Shown here: positions 10,801 to 24,800 of the stretch, one piece after another
How the letters are laid out: each line of letters opens with the position of its first letter
Numbering within the stretch: the stretch's first letter is position 1
Position numbers and translations under genes: made by a program
The notes under the pieces: generated by a model
What the model was told of the DNA's origin: nothing
Database searches by the model: none
What the model saw: the letters and a program-made list of their open reading frames with translations, nothing else
From: Hirsutella rhossiliensis
Lineage: Eukaryota > Ascomycota > Sordariomycetes > Hypocreales > Ophiocordycipitaceae
DNA: 64,000 bases
Reading direction: 5' to 3'
Assembly: GCF_020360975.1 (NCBI RefSeq)
Contig: NW_025408683.1
Coordinates: forward strand, 496,001-560,000

Positions 10801-12790
10801 AATTATATTTAAGGCCCTATAGTTATAATAAAACTATATCTAGCCCCTTAGTTTATATATAAATAAGAATAGCGCTCTTACTTTATAGTTACTTACTTAA
10901 ATAAAACCCTTATCTAAGAGGTCCCTTAGCGTTTTCTTTAGTATTAATAGCTCTATATATAATATACTATATAGCGGTTTAAACGGTATAAGTAGTTCCT
11001 ACCCTTTCTTATTAGTATAAAGTATAATCCTATAGTCTACCCTTAGCTTATATAGGTTAAGCTTATTTACTTTCTAGGAGTTAAATAGCGGTAGAAGGTT
11101 ATAGAAGCGCTTTAGTATCTACTACTATAGCTTAGCGGCCGACTTTAGCTTCTTTATTTAAAGGGCTTTATCGATATCCGCTAAGCTAACTATATAGACT
11201 ACTATATTAGCCGCTACTTAGCCTTCCTCCTACTTTACTTATTATATAGTTCTTATAAAGATAAAGGTAAGGACTTTTTAGGCTAAGTATAAAGCTCGCA
11301 CGCTTAATCTTATACTTATAGAACCGTCGTTATAGCGAACCTACTATTATATAGGCCTAAACTATAGCTTCCTTTAATATAAAACTAAGTATAACTTTAT
11401 ATATAATAACTAATATCTCCTTAGGATTAAGGGAAACTTTAGTTAGGGGATTATATAGGCTATAATAAGCTTATAGTAACCGTCGACCTTTATAGCTAAC
11501 TATATAATACCCTTAATTACTATACCTTCTATCGCGCTTAAGGCGCCCTTTACTTACCTTAAGGCGATCTTTTCTACTAGTACTTTTATCTCTTATATAA
11601 GCGCTTTATTAACTATAGCGTAGTACTAGTAGCCCTTATTTATAAGGGCGGCGATAGGTAAGGAGTTATTAATTATAACTTATATTAAAGTAAGCTCTTT
11701 TTTTATATAGGCGGATAATTCCTCTTTCTCTTTTATTAGTACTAGTAATTAAGGCTCTAGAGCCTATCTTTACTTTAGAGCTACTTTTTTTCTTCTAGGC
11801 CTAAGGGCGCGGAGTCTTTTTTATTATCTAAGATAAAGAGCGGTTTTATCTTTGCTACTTAAACTACTATAGGCCGCTTAGCTAAAAGGAAGGGGCACTT
11901 TAATATAAAGTATATAAACGCGCTATAATATAAGTAGCGGCTATTAGCCTTCCTTTTCTTAATTTCCTTACTTATTACATACTTCCCTTACTACTTAAAG
12001 TATAAGATAGTATAAGGGATATTTAAAGATAGCTTCTTACTATATTTAGCTCGGTCTATATAAGTAGCTAATATTAAGGTATCCTTATTAATATTAATAG
12101 TTAGCTATTCCTCTTATAAAGAAGTAGTAATCTTATTACCGCTATATAGCGTACGCTTATATAGCTTTTAGAAACATAGCGTTTACTTATAGCCTTATAC
12201 TACCTTTATTAACCGGCTTATATACTTACTATAGTTAGTAGGTATAATTATAAGGATAAGTAGCTCTTATAAAGCTAGTATAATTAAGTTCTATAACTAT
12301 ATAAGCTTCGCGCTATCTTCCTATACTATAGTTCCCGCTACCTATAAGAGCGTCTCTTTAAAGTTAAGGAGGAATTCGCTAAAGGTCTACCTATCCCTTT
12401 ACCTAAGGGTCTATAGCCTATCCTATGCCTTCTCCCGCTCCTATATATTACCGAATATATATATAAGGTATTAGAAGAAGTTCTATAGGTCGCGTCTACC
12501 CTTAGGGCCGCCCTTATCTTAGAATCTAGAGATCCGCTATATTTAGGGCTCTAGTAGCGTATAAAGGAGCGAATACTATACTATATTTAATAGCCGTTTA
12601 AGCCTTATTTCTTATCTATTATAAACTTTATCTATAGCCGGCTAAGGAAGAAGTAAAAGGACTTAGGTTTACCGTCCTAAGTTAGCTAAGGAAGTAGCTT
12701 ATATATTAGTAGTGCCGCCGCTATAACTAGCGTTATAGAGGTTATAGGGGTTAACGCTAGTCTTATTAATAGCTCCTTTAGTATAGCGAG
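7900..12790 (-). pseudogene. Gypsy-2 gag-pol remnant
   Basis: On the - strand the RT box reads FIYIDNILIY at about 10514-10545, where the family has Y-x-DD, so the second Asp is now Asn. A KVKYLGFII block follows downstream in the frame. The integrase zinc region is at about 9080-9240 and the core at about 8780-9060, containing YYIQVIKDRLSKS and an IISNKGLN block whose Asp is now Asn. The stretch 11000-12790 should hold protease and gag, but I could not place their motifs. Stops are TAG/TAA throughout, and the gag end is split by the nested Copia-1 LTR. Confidence 0.75.
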
Positions 12791-12794
12791 AACC

Positions 12795-13491
12795 TATAAG
12801 AATATACCCTTATATTCCTATTTTACTATTATAAAGAAATAATAGGTATAGGGAGGCTTTATAGAATAAGCTAGTAAAAAGAGGCTCTATAATATAGTCT
12901 AAGGGAATAACCCTTAAAAGATAAAGACCTCTACTAGACATCTATACCTTCCTCTAGGAAACGCGGGTTAGGATAAGCCTATCCTTATAAACAAAAATAT
13001 ATATAAAATGCAAAAGTTAATTACGAGTAGAACGGATACCCTATTCCCTATTTTAGCCTAGCGGTTCTAAAGATATCCGCGATACGAGAATAGGTAGGGC
13101 ATAGAATATTCTAGTTAAATCCACTACTTATACTAGAACCTATAGTCTTACGTTAACCATCACGCTATAATTAGACCACCTACTACGTTAGGAAGATATA
13201 CTATAGATAGAGCTTTTTAAGCACTATAGAATGTGCTAGAAAGCTAACTAATTAGTCTACTAGTAGGCGAGCAATAGTCTATAAAAGACGAAGGATTTCT
13301 CTAGGAGTAGTAGATAGAATAAGTAAGTTCGTAAGTATCTTTTACAACGCTATTCTTTTAATATATTATTCAGCCCCTTATATACTCGTTATAAATTCCG
13401 GACGAAATCCTACCCTATACTACTTTAACCGATCTTTCCGCTTACGTTATCGATTACCCGATTCTACGCTTCTTACTTATACCTTCTTAAT
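12795..13491 (+). repeat. Copia-1 solo LTR nested in Gypsy-2
   Basis: It is 697 bp and matches, in the opposite orientation, the right LTR of the full Copia-1 at 45448-46144. The hexamer AGAACC stands on both sides (12789-12794 and 13492-13497), which supports insertion followed by LTR-LTR excision. It keeps more CA/TG than its surroundings, so it may be a later insertion. Confidence 0.85.
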
Positions 13492-13648
13492 AGAACCTTA
13501 TTCTTCTTACTAGCTATTACGCTTTTAATTGCTTTTAGTATAGCTACTATACTTCTTATCCGCTTAAAGGGTAGTAGGGTGCTCCTTTAAGAAAGTAGTA
13601 CCTTTTTTAAAGAGATATCTATTAGATCTATTAATTAATAGCTTATAC

Positions 13649-13834
13649 TATTATAGAGTAAGTAAAGGTATATATATAGGTACCGTCTATAAAATAATAT
13701 TAATAAGCTATATAAAGCTTTTCTATATATAGCTAGCCTATATATATATATATCGGATCCGGCCTTTTATATATAACTATATAGCCTAGGCTATAGCCTA
13801 AGCCTATAGCCTATAATAGTTAAAGACTCTTATA
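13649..13834 (-). repeat. Gypsy-2 LTR (5' LTR of the - strand element)
   Basis: It pairs with 6153-6338 at the same length, and the GCTAT duplication follows at 13835-13839. Confidence 0.8.
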
Positions 13835-13989
13835 GCTATAGTATATTAAAAAGCTACTTATATTAGCTACTTATATACGCTAGTAGCGGTCCGCCCTTAT
13901 ATAGCTAACGTAATAGCTTATTTTAACTTATTAAACTAAAAGCTTATTAGTATATATCTAGGTAGGTTCTAGAACCTAGGATAATAAAC

Positions 13990-16900
13990 CCCTTATACTT
14001 ACGAATATCGGGTAGTGACCTAAAGAAGAATAACGAAGTATCGATAATATAAGCTCTAAAAAATAAGAAATACCTAGAGAAACGAAAGATAAGAACGAAC
14101 TTATACTACTACCCTTACTACTAAGGGAAAAAGCTATAATTAAAGAAGACGCTTTATACTTTAAAGAATTTAAAGAAATACTTAAAATTAGAACTTAATA
14201 AATACTTTAAATTCTTATAGAAAACTAATAAGCTATATTAATTCGATATTAACTAGTACTACGTAGAAGAGACTACGCTATAGCTATCGCTATAGTTAAT
14301 ACCTTTATAGCTCTATAATAAGAATAGTAACTATAAGGAGAATTTAGAGACGATCTATAAATACTACTTACTTATAAGCACTATAAGTATATTTTATAGA
14401 TATTATATATCTACTTAGATTATATAATATACTTTTAGACGAAGGTATAATATAACGCCTTCCTAGTTAAGTTTAAAGGATAAGTACTTTCGAAACCCTA
14501 CCTAAGTATAGAACTAAACTACTAGAAAATCGATTAACGCTACCTAAATAACTAAGTTATATTATTAGAACCCGATTATAGCACGCTACTTAAATACCGC
14601 GATAATTACGGTTTATTAATAAGATATCTTTTAGAGATATATAAAATCTATAAATACGCTAAAATAGAGGAATAGTATAACGCTACTTACTTTAAGGCAT
14701 CCGAACTATTAATCTTTTAAAAGCTTATATAATAAGTTAAATATAATAAAGAAGATTATAACGAATATATATACTTAAACTATAGAGTTTATAAATATAA
14801 AAAAGTATAAGTATAGTATAAATAATATAATAGTATACTAAAAGATTATTAGTAATATATATAAAGGCTATAAGCTATATTCAACTAATAAAAAATCGAT
14901 ATAGAAATACTATATAAAAAATAAAAAGATATAGAACGAAAACTTAACCTTTAGTATAAAAACGAATAAAATTATAAAGTATAGTATATAATTAACTATA
15001 AAGTAGTATAATATAAATAATATAGCGTTAAGAAATAAGAAATCTTTAATTAGCTATAAGAAATTAGTCTCTTAAGCCTTAATATAATACTACGCGACGA
15101 AAATATAAAGAAACGATATTAATAATAAATTAAAGAAGAATACCTAAACGAAACGAATAAGGACTAAGTAAAAAATAAGGTATACTATCTATAAAAGGGC
15201 TATAGACTAGCACGATATAATAAGATCTAAGGACCCTATATATAGTAATAGTAAGCTATAGTAACTAAATAATATTAAATATCTAAATTATAGGATATTA
15301 TATATATATACTTTTAGACTATAGCGCAATAGGTAATTACGTTTTACCTAAAGTCGTTAATCGTTACTAACCTATATAGAGATATAAGAAAGATCTATAT
15401 AAACTTATAAATATTAAAGGAGAGGCCTTTAACTATAATAACGGAATTATTAATATAGAGATTAATTACCTTAATATTAATATCTAGGGCTATAACGAAT
15501 AAGTTAACTTTAATATTATAGATATTAAAGAATATAACCTTATATTAAGGCTTCTATAGCTATAGGAGAGCAACCTATTAATTAACTAGAAAACTAGCTA
15601 GCTATATTAAAATAAAGATATAAGTTTTTAGGACTAGTAGATTTAGGAGAAAGTAAAATTTTACGATAATTTAGCTATTAAATAAGATAAAAGGGATAAC
15701 TATTTAAGTAAATTATTATAGGCTTTAGCGATATAAACGAAAATAGTAACCGAACTAGCGGATATAATAAAATCGACTAATAAGACCTATATACTAACTA
15801 ATACGGCTATATAACCTAGTATCTAATATAAATAGAATAAAGGATATAATATAAAGATCTAAAGAGTTATTACTACTTTAAGGAAAGACCTTAAATAAAT
15901 TAATAAAGAGCTTAAGTTAAGAGAAACTAGCTCTTAAAAGAAAGAATAAAGCCTATAAGATAAAATAAAGAATATCCCCTAGGAATACTAGAAATATAAT
16001 AAACTCTTTAAGGAAGAACTTAAGATAAGGTTACTTAAATATAGCTAATAGAACCACGAAATTTATCTTAAAGATAGAATAACGCTAACGTTTTATAAGA
16101 TCTATAACTTAAACGAAAAGTAACTATAAACGCTACGCGACTACCTTTATAAGAATCTATAAAAGGGATATATATAAACGTTAATATCAAAAGTAAGCTA
16201 CTTAGTTATATTTATTTTAAAGAAAAACGGTAAGCTATAATTAGTTATCGACTATAGACGCTTAAACGATATTATAATAAAAGACCGAATACTATTACTA
16301 CTTATATAAAAACTATAAGATTAACTATATAGTAAAAAATAGTTTATAGCCCTCGACCTTAAAGGCGCCTATAACTTAATATATATAAAAAAGGGATATA
16401 AATAGATAATAGCCTTTAAAACGAAATTCGGACTATTTAAATATCTAGTAATACTATTTAAACTTTATAAATATACTAGCTACCTTTTAACGGATAATTA
16501 ATAATATCCTATATAAATACTTAGATATCTTTATAGTAGTATACCTAGATAATATCCTAATCTTCTTAGATACCTTAGAAGAATATAACGAATATATCTA
16601 TAAGGTACTCTACGTACTTTAAAATATAAAGTTACTAGTTAAACTAAAGAAAAGTAAGTTTTATATATAGGAAGTAGACTTCCTTAGATATACGATCTTA
16701 TTAAGAGAGATATAAATATAATAAGATAAGATTAACTTAGTTAAAGAATAGCTAATACTAAAGAATATTAAAGATATATAAAGTTTCCTAGGATTTATAA
16801 ATTACTACTAACGATTTATTAAAGATTTTAGAAAGATTATAGTACTACTATATAACTTAATAAAGAAGGAAAAAGAATTTATATAAGATAATAAAGCTAA

Positions 16901-18835
16901 CGAAGCTTTTAAATATATTAAAGCTACGATTATATAAGAACTAGTCTTAACTACCTTTAATCTAGAACGATAAATTAAACTTAAAACTAATATATTAGAC
17001 TTTACTTTAGGAGTATAAATTAGATAGAAAGATAATAAAGGAAGACTATAACTAATTATATTCTACTTAAAAAGGCTATATAGCGTAGAACTTAATTACC
17101 TTATCTATAATAAAGAATTCCTTATAATTATTTAAGCTTTTAAGGAGTTTTAATACTACCTTCTTAAAAGTAAGTATAAAGTTAAGGTCTATATAGATTA
17201 TAAGAATATCTTATACTTTATAATAATATAATAGTTAAATAGATAATAGATCTAATAGGCCGAATACTTATTAGAATTCGACTACGAAATAATTTATAGA
17301 AAAGGAATAGAAAACGGTTAAGCTAATACCTTTAGTCGATAAAGTAACTATAATATAGGGGCACCTATAGTAAAAGGATAGCTCCTAGAAATCAACGAAA
17401 ATAGGAACTACTAGTAACGATAGCTAAATATAATATTTAAAGTATACCTTAATAACTCGACTTACTAAAAGATCCTAAAGTAAATAAAAGAATATAAAGT
17501 ACTAAATAGATATAATATAGAATATTTAAAAGTTTTAATATATAAAAATAAAATCTAGATACTACTAGAATTATAAGATAAAGTTATATAAGATATATAT
17601 AAATATTTAATATATAGATACTAAGAAATCTAAAGAATAATAAAATAGATTAAATAATAATATAACTTCTTATAGCTTAAGAAAGTAGTATAATAAGTTA
17701 TTAAAAAATATAAACTTTATATATAAAGTAAAGCTAAACGATATAAGCTATATAGAGAATTATAACCGCTACTAGTACTAGAGAAACTATAGGATTTAAT
17801 AGCTTTCGACTATATTATAAAGCTACTACTATTAAAAGAACCTATAACTAATATTAAGTACGATAGTATATTCGTTATTACTAATAGACTAACGAAGTAT
17901 AGATACTTCTTACTATATAAAGAAGTAAGTAATATAGAAGAGCTAGTATATATATTCCTATAAATAATTATTATTAATTATAGACTACTAAATAAGATTA
18001 TCTTTAATAAAAGAAGTATATTTATAGCTAAGTTTTAATAAGCTCTTATAGTATAATTAAGGATAAAATATAATCTTAGTATAGCTTATTACTTATAAAT
18101 AGATAGATAAATAGAACGACTTAACTAAACGCTTAAATAATACTTATAATACTATATTAGCTACGAATAAAACAATTAAGTTAAATAGCTACTAATAGTA
18201 TAACTAGCTTATAATAGCTTAGTTATAGAAATAACTAAGCTCTTACTAGTATATACTAATTATAGATATAACCTAGAAGTATTTAAGGTTACTTAATAAG
18301 GACTATAAGTAAAACGAGCGATACTATAAGTAGATTAGCTATAAGAATTATATAAAGAAATATAATAAGAACTTTAATTTTTAAGAGAATAAATATTTAC
18401 TTACTATAATCGGAAAAGATTATAGGGACTAATCTTTTAAGAGGGAGATATAGTCTACCTTATATAACGAAATATTAAAATAAAACGACTAAGTAATAAA
18501 TTAGATTTTAAGAAACTTAGACCGTTTAAAGTTAAGAAAGCTATTTTAAAAGTTAACTATAAACTCTCGCTACTAATAATAATATAGATATACCCGTTAT
18601 TTTATATCTTATTATTAGAACTAGTACTATAAAACACTAAACTATAGGATAAAATCGAAGTTAACGATAATTAGGAATATAAAGCTAAATAAATATTAAA
18701 TATAAGAAAATAAGGTTAGTAATAAGAATACCTTATTAAGTAAAAGAGATATAAACTAAAAGAAAATACCTAGGAACTACTTAAGCACTTAACTTACTAT
18801 AGTTCTTTACTTCGATAATTTTACTTAAAGGTTTA
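13990..18835 (+). pseudogene. Gypsy-1 copy B gag-pol remnant
   Basis: A lysine-, tyrosine- and glutamine-rich, coiled-coil-like gag portion spans about 14170-15230. The protease active-site block is at about 15314-15365 (LLDYSAIGNYVLPK). RT lies at about 16020-16860 with KKNGKLQLVIDYRRLND, ALDLKGAYNLI and the catalytic box YLDN at 16542-16556 (YLDD expected). A one-base insertion near 16457, compared with copy C, shifts the frame before that box. RNase H is at about 16980-17330, integrase at about 17590-18230 and chromodomain at about 18686-18835. Nearly every Gln/Trp position is a stop. Confidence 0.88.
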
Positions 18836-19607
18836 GGAGGGATTAAAGGACTAAGATCTATAAACTCCTCGCTAATATTAAATAAGGACTAATTCGCCTC
18901 GTTAGGAACGCCTAATAATTATAAGTTATTTGCTACCTAATACTTATATATATTAAGTATAGGCAAAACGCTATCTTTAGTATTTACTTCTTAGATACTA
19001 CGACGAAATAACTTAGAACTCTTTTCCTTTATATAATTCTAAATCTTTTAGATATAAGCTAAACGATTAACGGCGACGGATATTTATAACTAAAGATTCG
19101 TAAGCTATGCCTAAAGCTCTAATAAGGCTTCCCTAGCTTCCTCCTCTTTAAAATATAGCTTACGCTACTCCGCTAATAATTTAGTTACTAAAAAGAAATA
19201 TATTAGCTATTACGTATAAAAAGAATTAAAAGATACCTATAAGAAGAGGCTATTAAAATACTATTATAATAGGGACGACTACTAGTAATATAATTATTAT
19301 AGCGCGAAGAATTTTCGGCTATCTAATAATTCGTCTTCTTTACCTTAAAGTATTAAGTGCACGGTATATTAGTAGGATCTCTACTTAAGTCGATATATTC
19401 GGTAAGAGTAGCGCGCTTAGAGGCTTTTTAAGAACGATATTTTTAGTATATAACTAGATATACTATTAGTAGTATATCCTAAAAGGATAAAAGAAATAAG
19501 GAACGATATACTTACGTACGACGCGATAAGGGTATATTTATATATAGCGGCTAAGGTAGCTATAGAAGGTCTTATAAATAAGACTAAAAGGAGGGGAGAC
19601 ATCGTAT

Positions 19608-20054
19608 TATAACTACGGCTACTAGGCCGCTAACGGTCGACCGCGTTAAGCACGTAATATAGTTTAACGGATAAATAGTCGGCACGACTATTTAATAGGT
19701 ATAGGATTAATAGGATTATAGAGATCTAAGTAATCTAGGATTAATAAGATTACTATACTCTATACGATCTAACGTTAGGGATTATAGCTAGACCTATAAT
19801 CTAAGGATAGTCTCTATAGGTATATATAGCTACCTACTTTTACTCCTTTAAATAGATAGCTCTCTAGCTTTTAATATAGATCTTTATTATAATTCTATCT
19901 TTAATTCTAATTACCTAGTTATAGTCTATAGTCTACGACCTCTAACTTATTACTAACGTAATATACTTATTATTACTTAGACTACGCCCTATTATATCTA
20001 CTAATATAAACCCCTTAATAGGTTTATCCCTTTAAAATAATACCGGTCGTTATA
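19608..20054 (+). repeat. Gypsy-1 3' LTR, copy B
   Basis: It is 447 bp and runs TATAACTACGG to GGTCGTTATA. The inner half (from the TATAATCTAAGGATAGTCTC stretch onward) is shared with copy C, and the outer U3 is private. The TATA-like run TATATATAG lies near 19821. Confidence 0.8.
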
Positions 20055-21391
20055 AAATCCTAGAAATAATAACTAAGCGGATTATATAAATATTTTATAA
20101 AGACTTCCTATAAAGATAAATTATATAGGGAATATATACTATAATCTCCTAAGTAATAGTAGCTTCTTAGGGATTATACTAATATTTCCTTAAGAAGTTA
20201 CTATAAGAATATAATAGGGAAATTATAAAGTAATACCTATACCTACCTAGGGAAAATACTAGGAAATACTATTAATATACTATACTACTATTATATAATT
20301 ATAAGATTAAGATATTACTTAGTTAAAGCCCTAAGTAAGGTCTTACGCTTACTATAGTATATATAAAAGATAGAGAACTTACTAGATTTTAAGTAGGTAG
20401 AAAAGAATATAAATAGTTATTACTACTCTTACTTAAACTTATAAGACTAGTAGCTAGTCTATATCTAATACGTATAATAATATATAGTAGCTAGTCTATA
20501 TAATACGTTTAAGTATATATAGTAGCTAGTTTATTTAGTTACTTATTAAACCTATACTAAATCTAAGTAAATAGTAAGGTTAAAGTACTAGCCCTATACT
20601 AAGGGACTAGTATATAATACTAGGGCGCCTTAACCTACCTTAAAAGATTTTTAAGCTACTAAGAGAGCTATTAAAAGCTATCTTCCTTTTTTATATTAAT
20701 AAGGCTAAAAGTAAAGTTAGCTATAAACCTTTAATTACTAACTTTATTAGCTTAAAAGAGATATATCTTAAAGTAGTTCGTTTTATATATATTATTAAGT
20801 CCTAAGACTTTTAGAAACTTCTTTTATATTATCTTATATTAAAGGTATATTTAAATAATAGCCTTAACCTTTTAGTTATTATTATTATTATCGCTTAACT
20901 TTACTATATACTTAAGGCCGCTACGTTAAAAGTAGTTAATAAAGGTCTAAGTTATAGTCTTACTACTAAAAGCTATAGTATAGATCTTTTAGCGGTCGTT
21001 ATATATTTCTTATTATTAGAAGAAGCTTTTATTAATAATTAAAGCTATCTTATAAGCTAAGAGGGTATAGTACTTAAAGAGGCTTTTCTTAAGCTATTAT
21101 TATATTAAGGTCTAGTAGCGATAAATATTATAAACTAATAAGTTAATTAACTACCTATAATTATAACGGCTATTAAACTAAAAAGTCTACTTTTAGTTAA
21201 AGCTTTCTTTTACTAACGTTATAATCTTAAAGTTATAGTTAGTCTTTTAAATAAAACCCTTATAAAGCCTAATACTCTAGGAGGCTTAAAAGCGCTTATA
21301 ATCCTAAATTAAGTAATAAGTTATATTTTAAGCTTTGCCGTTAACTATACGCTTACCCTAGCTAGCCCGCTTAACTAGGTTAGCGCTATTA
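20055..21391. other. Unassigned AT-rich RIP-mutated sequence
   Basis: No element could be identified. At about 20448-20530 a unit of about 37 bp (GTAGCTAGTCTATAT core) is repeated twice with a third partial unit. The stretch 20640-21390 has long frames broken by TAG/TAA on both strands but no motif I can name. Composition is that of the repeat compartment. Confidence 0.4.
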
Positions 21392-21396
21392 TTATT

Positions 21397-21871
21397 ATTA
21401 CGAAGCGTAGCCTAATTTCGTAGTTCTTAGAGATATCCCTTAGTACGAGGGACCTAGTAAGCTAAAAAACAGGTTTTAAGGAAGGAGCTAAAAGGAGGTA
21501 TAGAGAGGAGGGTAGGAGTAAGAGGGGAAGTAGAAGTAGCGATAGCTTCCTATAGAGGTAGCGAGAGATAAGACGGATATGCCGGCAATAGCTAGAAAGG
21601 AGGGGAAAACCGGTAAAAAGCTCGGTAGTTAAAAGGATATTAGTAGCTTCTTTAAGTAGGATCTTCTTTATTAATTAAGATGCTAGATAGGTATAAAGAG
21701 GGGCGTTAGATAGAGGAAAGAAGGATAATTAAGGCAATATAATAATTACTCCCTTACCTTTATTACTGCCCCTATAAGAATTAAATCTCTCTACCCTACC
21801 TATCCGACCCCTTACTTCTAATTTTACCGTCGTATATTTTATATATACTTCTCGTATCTCTTTTTATAAGA
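21397..21871 (+). repeat. Copia-2 copy 1, 5' LTR
   Basis: It is 475 bp. Against the 3' LTR at 27273-27748 it shows about thirty differences by eye. Nearly all are C-to-T or G-to-A changes at CA/TG positions, as RIP would produce. Confidence 0.9.
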
Positions 21872-24800
21872 GTTATAAGCCCGGGAGGAATAGTATTCCT
21901 ATACCTTCTAGCTACTATAAAAGGTACCTTTCTTATATCCCTCGTAGCTTCCTTTTACCCCTCTTACTAGAAAAGCCGATTTTTAATTAACTTTTCTACC
22001 CTTTCCTTATAACGATATTAAAAAACGACTCTACCGCCCCTATAGTCTATAAGACGATTCTTATAGAGCCCTAAGATTAGGATAAGTAGGTAAAGGAGCT
22101 ATAGGCTTATATAGATAGAACTATCTATAATTTAGTCTTCTTTAATAAGTAGGACCCTCTCGAGCCCTCTCTTTATCCTAGGGCAACGGAATTTATAGAG
22201 GGAGCTTCCCTCGTCTCTAAGCTAACCTCCGTATAGTAGAGAGCTTTTTCTACTACCTTAGGCGACTACGAGAGTTACCGAAAGGAATACCTCTACGAGA
22301 CGAAGCTACTAACTACTATATATACGGCGATAACGGAATCCGTTAGTACCGTAAAGCTAATCTCTCTTTAAGAGGAAGAGACTCCTAGGTAGTAGCTTTT
22401 AAAGCTCGAGACCTTAATAGCTCCCTCGAGGGGCTATATAACTAACCGTATTAAGAAGACCTATATAGCCTACCTAGGAGCCTTTTCTACTAGGAACTTA
22501 CTAGCTTCTTCGTAGCTAGCTAAGTAAGAAGAAATCCTCGAGGAAGCTAACTAATACTTCCTTATAGAAGCTTTATCTAGCTAGTAGCTACGGGATATAT
22601 CTCTGCTAATAAAGCCTATTAGTAACGGTTACTCGACTATCTTTCGAGAAGCTAGCTAGGAACTAGACGAAGAGGCTGCTAGAGTATAATAGTAAGTAGT
22701 CTTATTCCTTCGTAGCTAGCACTCGACCTAGACAGCTCGACCTACGGCCCCTATAGCTGCTATAGCCCCTATTGCTACGGTTCCTACTACTACTACTACG
22801 GCTGTTGCCCCTCCGGCTCCTCCTCCCTCGAGAGTATTAACACCGTCTTTAACGGCTGCCCTAGGCCCGGCCCTAGCTCCGCCTCTTACTCCGGGCCCGG
22901 CCCCGGTCCCGTTAGTCCGTCCGGCCTAACTAGTCCCTTAATAGACCTTTTAGTCCGTTAGTCGAAAAATTAGGGAACTAGTCGAAATCGAACCTCTTCG
23001 TTAAAATTAGCAATAAGGGGTTAAAAGGGGAGGTTTTTAAGCAGACCTTTTAGATCGGGATAAGGATTCCTCGAAGAAATAAAAGACTAAACGAAACGGC
23101 TGCTTAGCCTATAAATCCCTAGGCTATCGGTTATTATAATACTAGTAGGTCTTCGAGGAAAACCGACCTAAAGGATTTAATCCTTTAAAGAGGCTATAAG
23201 AAACGATATAATAGTCTCTTAAGAAGGACCCCTTATTATAGAAGAAGATAGACGAGATTTAGGTTACTAGGAAATAGTAACTAACGCCGCTACTATAAAT
23301 TCGAGGAAAAATCGTTAGTATAGTAAATCTAGCCTTTATCTTCCCTATAGATTAATAAGGCTAAGACTAACTATTAAAGCCCTCCGATTATCCCCTATAA
23401 AAATTAGCTATCCTTAACTCCGGTGCTTCCCTTAATATATATAATATACTCTTACGATTCCGGTCCTTTAAGAAGGTATAGAGGGAATACCTTATTACCG
23501 GGGAATTAACTATATAGATAGAGGGATATAAAAGGGTGAATTTTACGATGAAATTACCTAATAGGTCTATATAAATTCTTTAACGAAAAAGGGTAGCTTT
23601 TTGCCCTCGATTTTTAATAAAAATAATTTCCTTCCGCTTTCTTTAAGAAAAAGGAATCTTCTAGGATACGACGTCTAAACCTACGAGGCTAGTCTAGAAG
23701 ATTTAAACTATCGGGCTTATTAAGGAAAATTCGGTTAATTTATTCTCGAATTTCGACCTATCCTTAGGAAGGAATTACTTAAGAAGTTAGCTTTCCCTAC
23801 TAAGAGGAATAGGTCTACTATAAAGGACCCTCTTTTAGCAGCCTAAGGAGACGGCCTTCTTTAGTATATATAACTTAGTTACCTAGGCCCCCTAGCTTTA
23901 TATAAGCTAGGCTAATAATAGGGCGTATAAATAAGGGGCTTAAAGACTATCGAATGCGAATACTATAGCTAAGGAAAGACTAAGAGACGAATTTCTAGAC
24001 GAACGCCTTTACGGCCGGACCAGCTATATAAGGAAATTTAGGTCGACTAGACCGACGTCTCTAGGGACTAGGAAAGCTTCGTTAAGGTAATATTTTTATA
24101 GACGCTTTTTTAGAGATAGTTTTCCCCTATTTCTTATAGACTTACCTAAGTAAGTATAACTAGTTTGCCCTCTAAGACTTTATTAACTAAATAAAATCCT
24201 ACTTTAGCTACGAGGTAAAGAAGATACGGTCTAATAGAGAGCTATTTACGAAGGATATCTTAAATTAGCTTCGAAAAAGGGGCATTTTACCCCTCCTATT
24301 AGCGCCGAATACCTAGGCTTAAAACGGAGGGGCAGAAAGATTAAGGGGTGCTATAATAGAAAGGGCCTATACGATAAAACTTACTATAAGGCTTCTATAC
24401 GACCTTTAGAGGGAAGTCGTTAAGACCGCCTATTACCTTTAGAACCGGACCCTAAGGGACCCTAGGGGACTAAGGGACTATAAGGACTTAGAGACCCTTT
24501 TTAAGACTTAAGGAATAGACTAGAAATCTCCCCTCGAGCTCTTTATAAAGAAGAGGGCCTTGCTAGCCTACCTTTATGCCTACGGCTATAAGGTATATAC
24601 TATAACTACCGATATATAGCTAAAAAGGAAGAAGAAAAGAAAGCTTAATCCTAGAGCCTTTATTAGTTACCTTATTAGTTATAATTCTATAAATATCTTC
24701 CGGATCTAGATTCCTCTTCTATAAAAGGTTATTTCGACTAGGGATATAATTTTCGACGAATCTAGCTTCTTTAACGGAAAGAGGGATTAACAGCCCCTCT

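Larger units (their letters stand above)
6153..13834 (-). mobile_element. Gypsy-2: full-length RIP-mutated Ty3/Gypsy element
   Basis: Two 186-bp LTRs (6153-6338 and 13649-13834) flank the element. The pentamer GCTAT stands directly outside both ends (6148-6152 and 13835-13839), an exact target-site duplication. RT and integrase motifs read on the - strand, so the right LTR is the 5' one. A Copia-1 solo LTR is nested near the 5' end. Without it the element is about 7.0 kb. Confidence 0.85.
13990..20054 (+). mobile_element. Gypsy-1 copy B, 5'-truncated
   Basis: Homology with copy C begins at about 13990 (CCCTTATACTTACGAA; 47084 in copy C) and runs through gag, protease, RT, RNase H, integrase, chromodomain, a 3' untranslated stretch (18836-19607, purine tract 19586-19599) and a 3' LTR. 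The 5' LTR and first part of gag are missing. The 155 bp between Gypsy-2 and this copy show nothing recognisable. Copy B is more heavily RIP-mutated than copy A. Confidence 0.88.
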
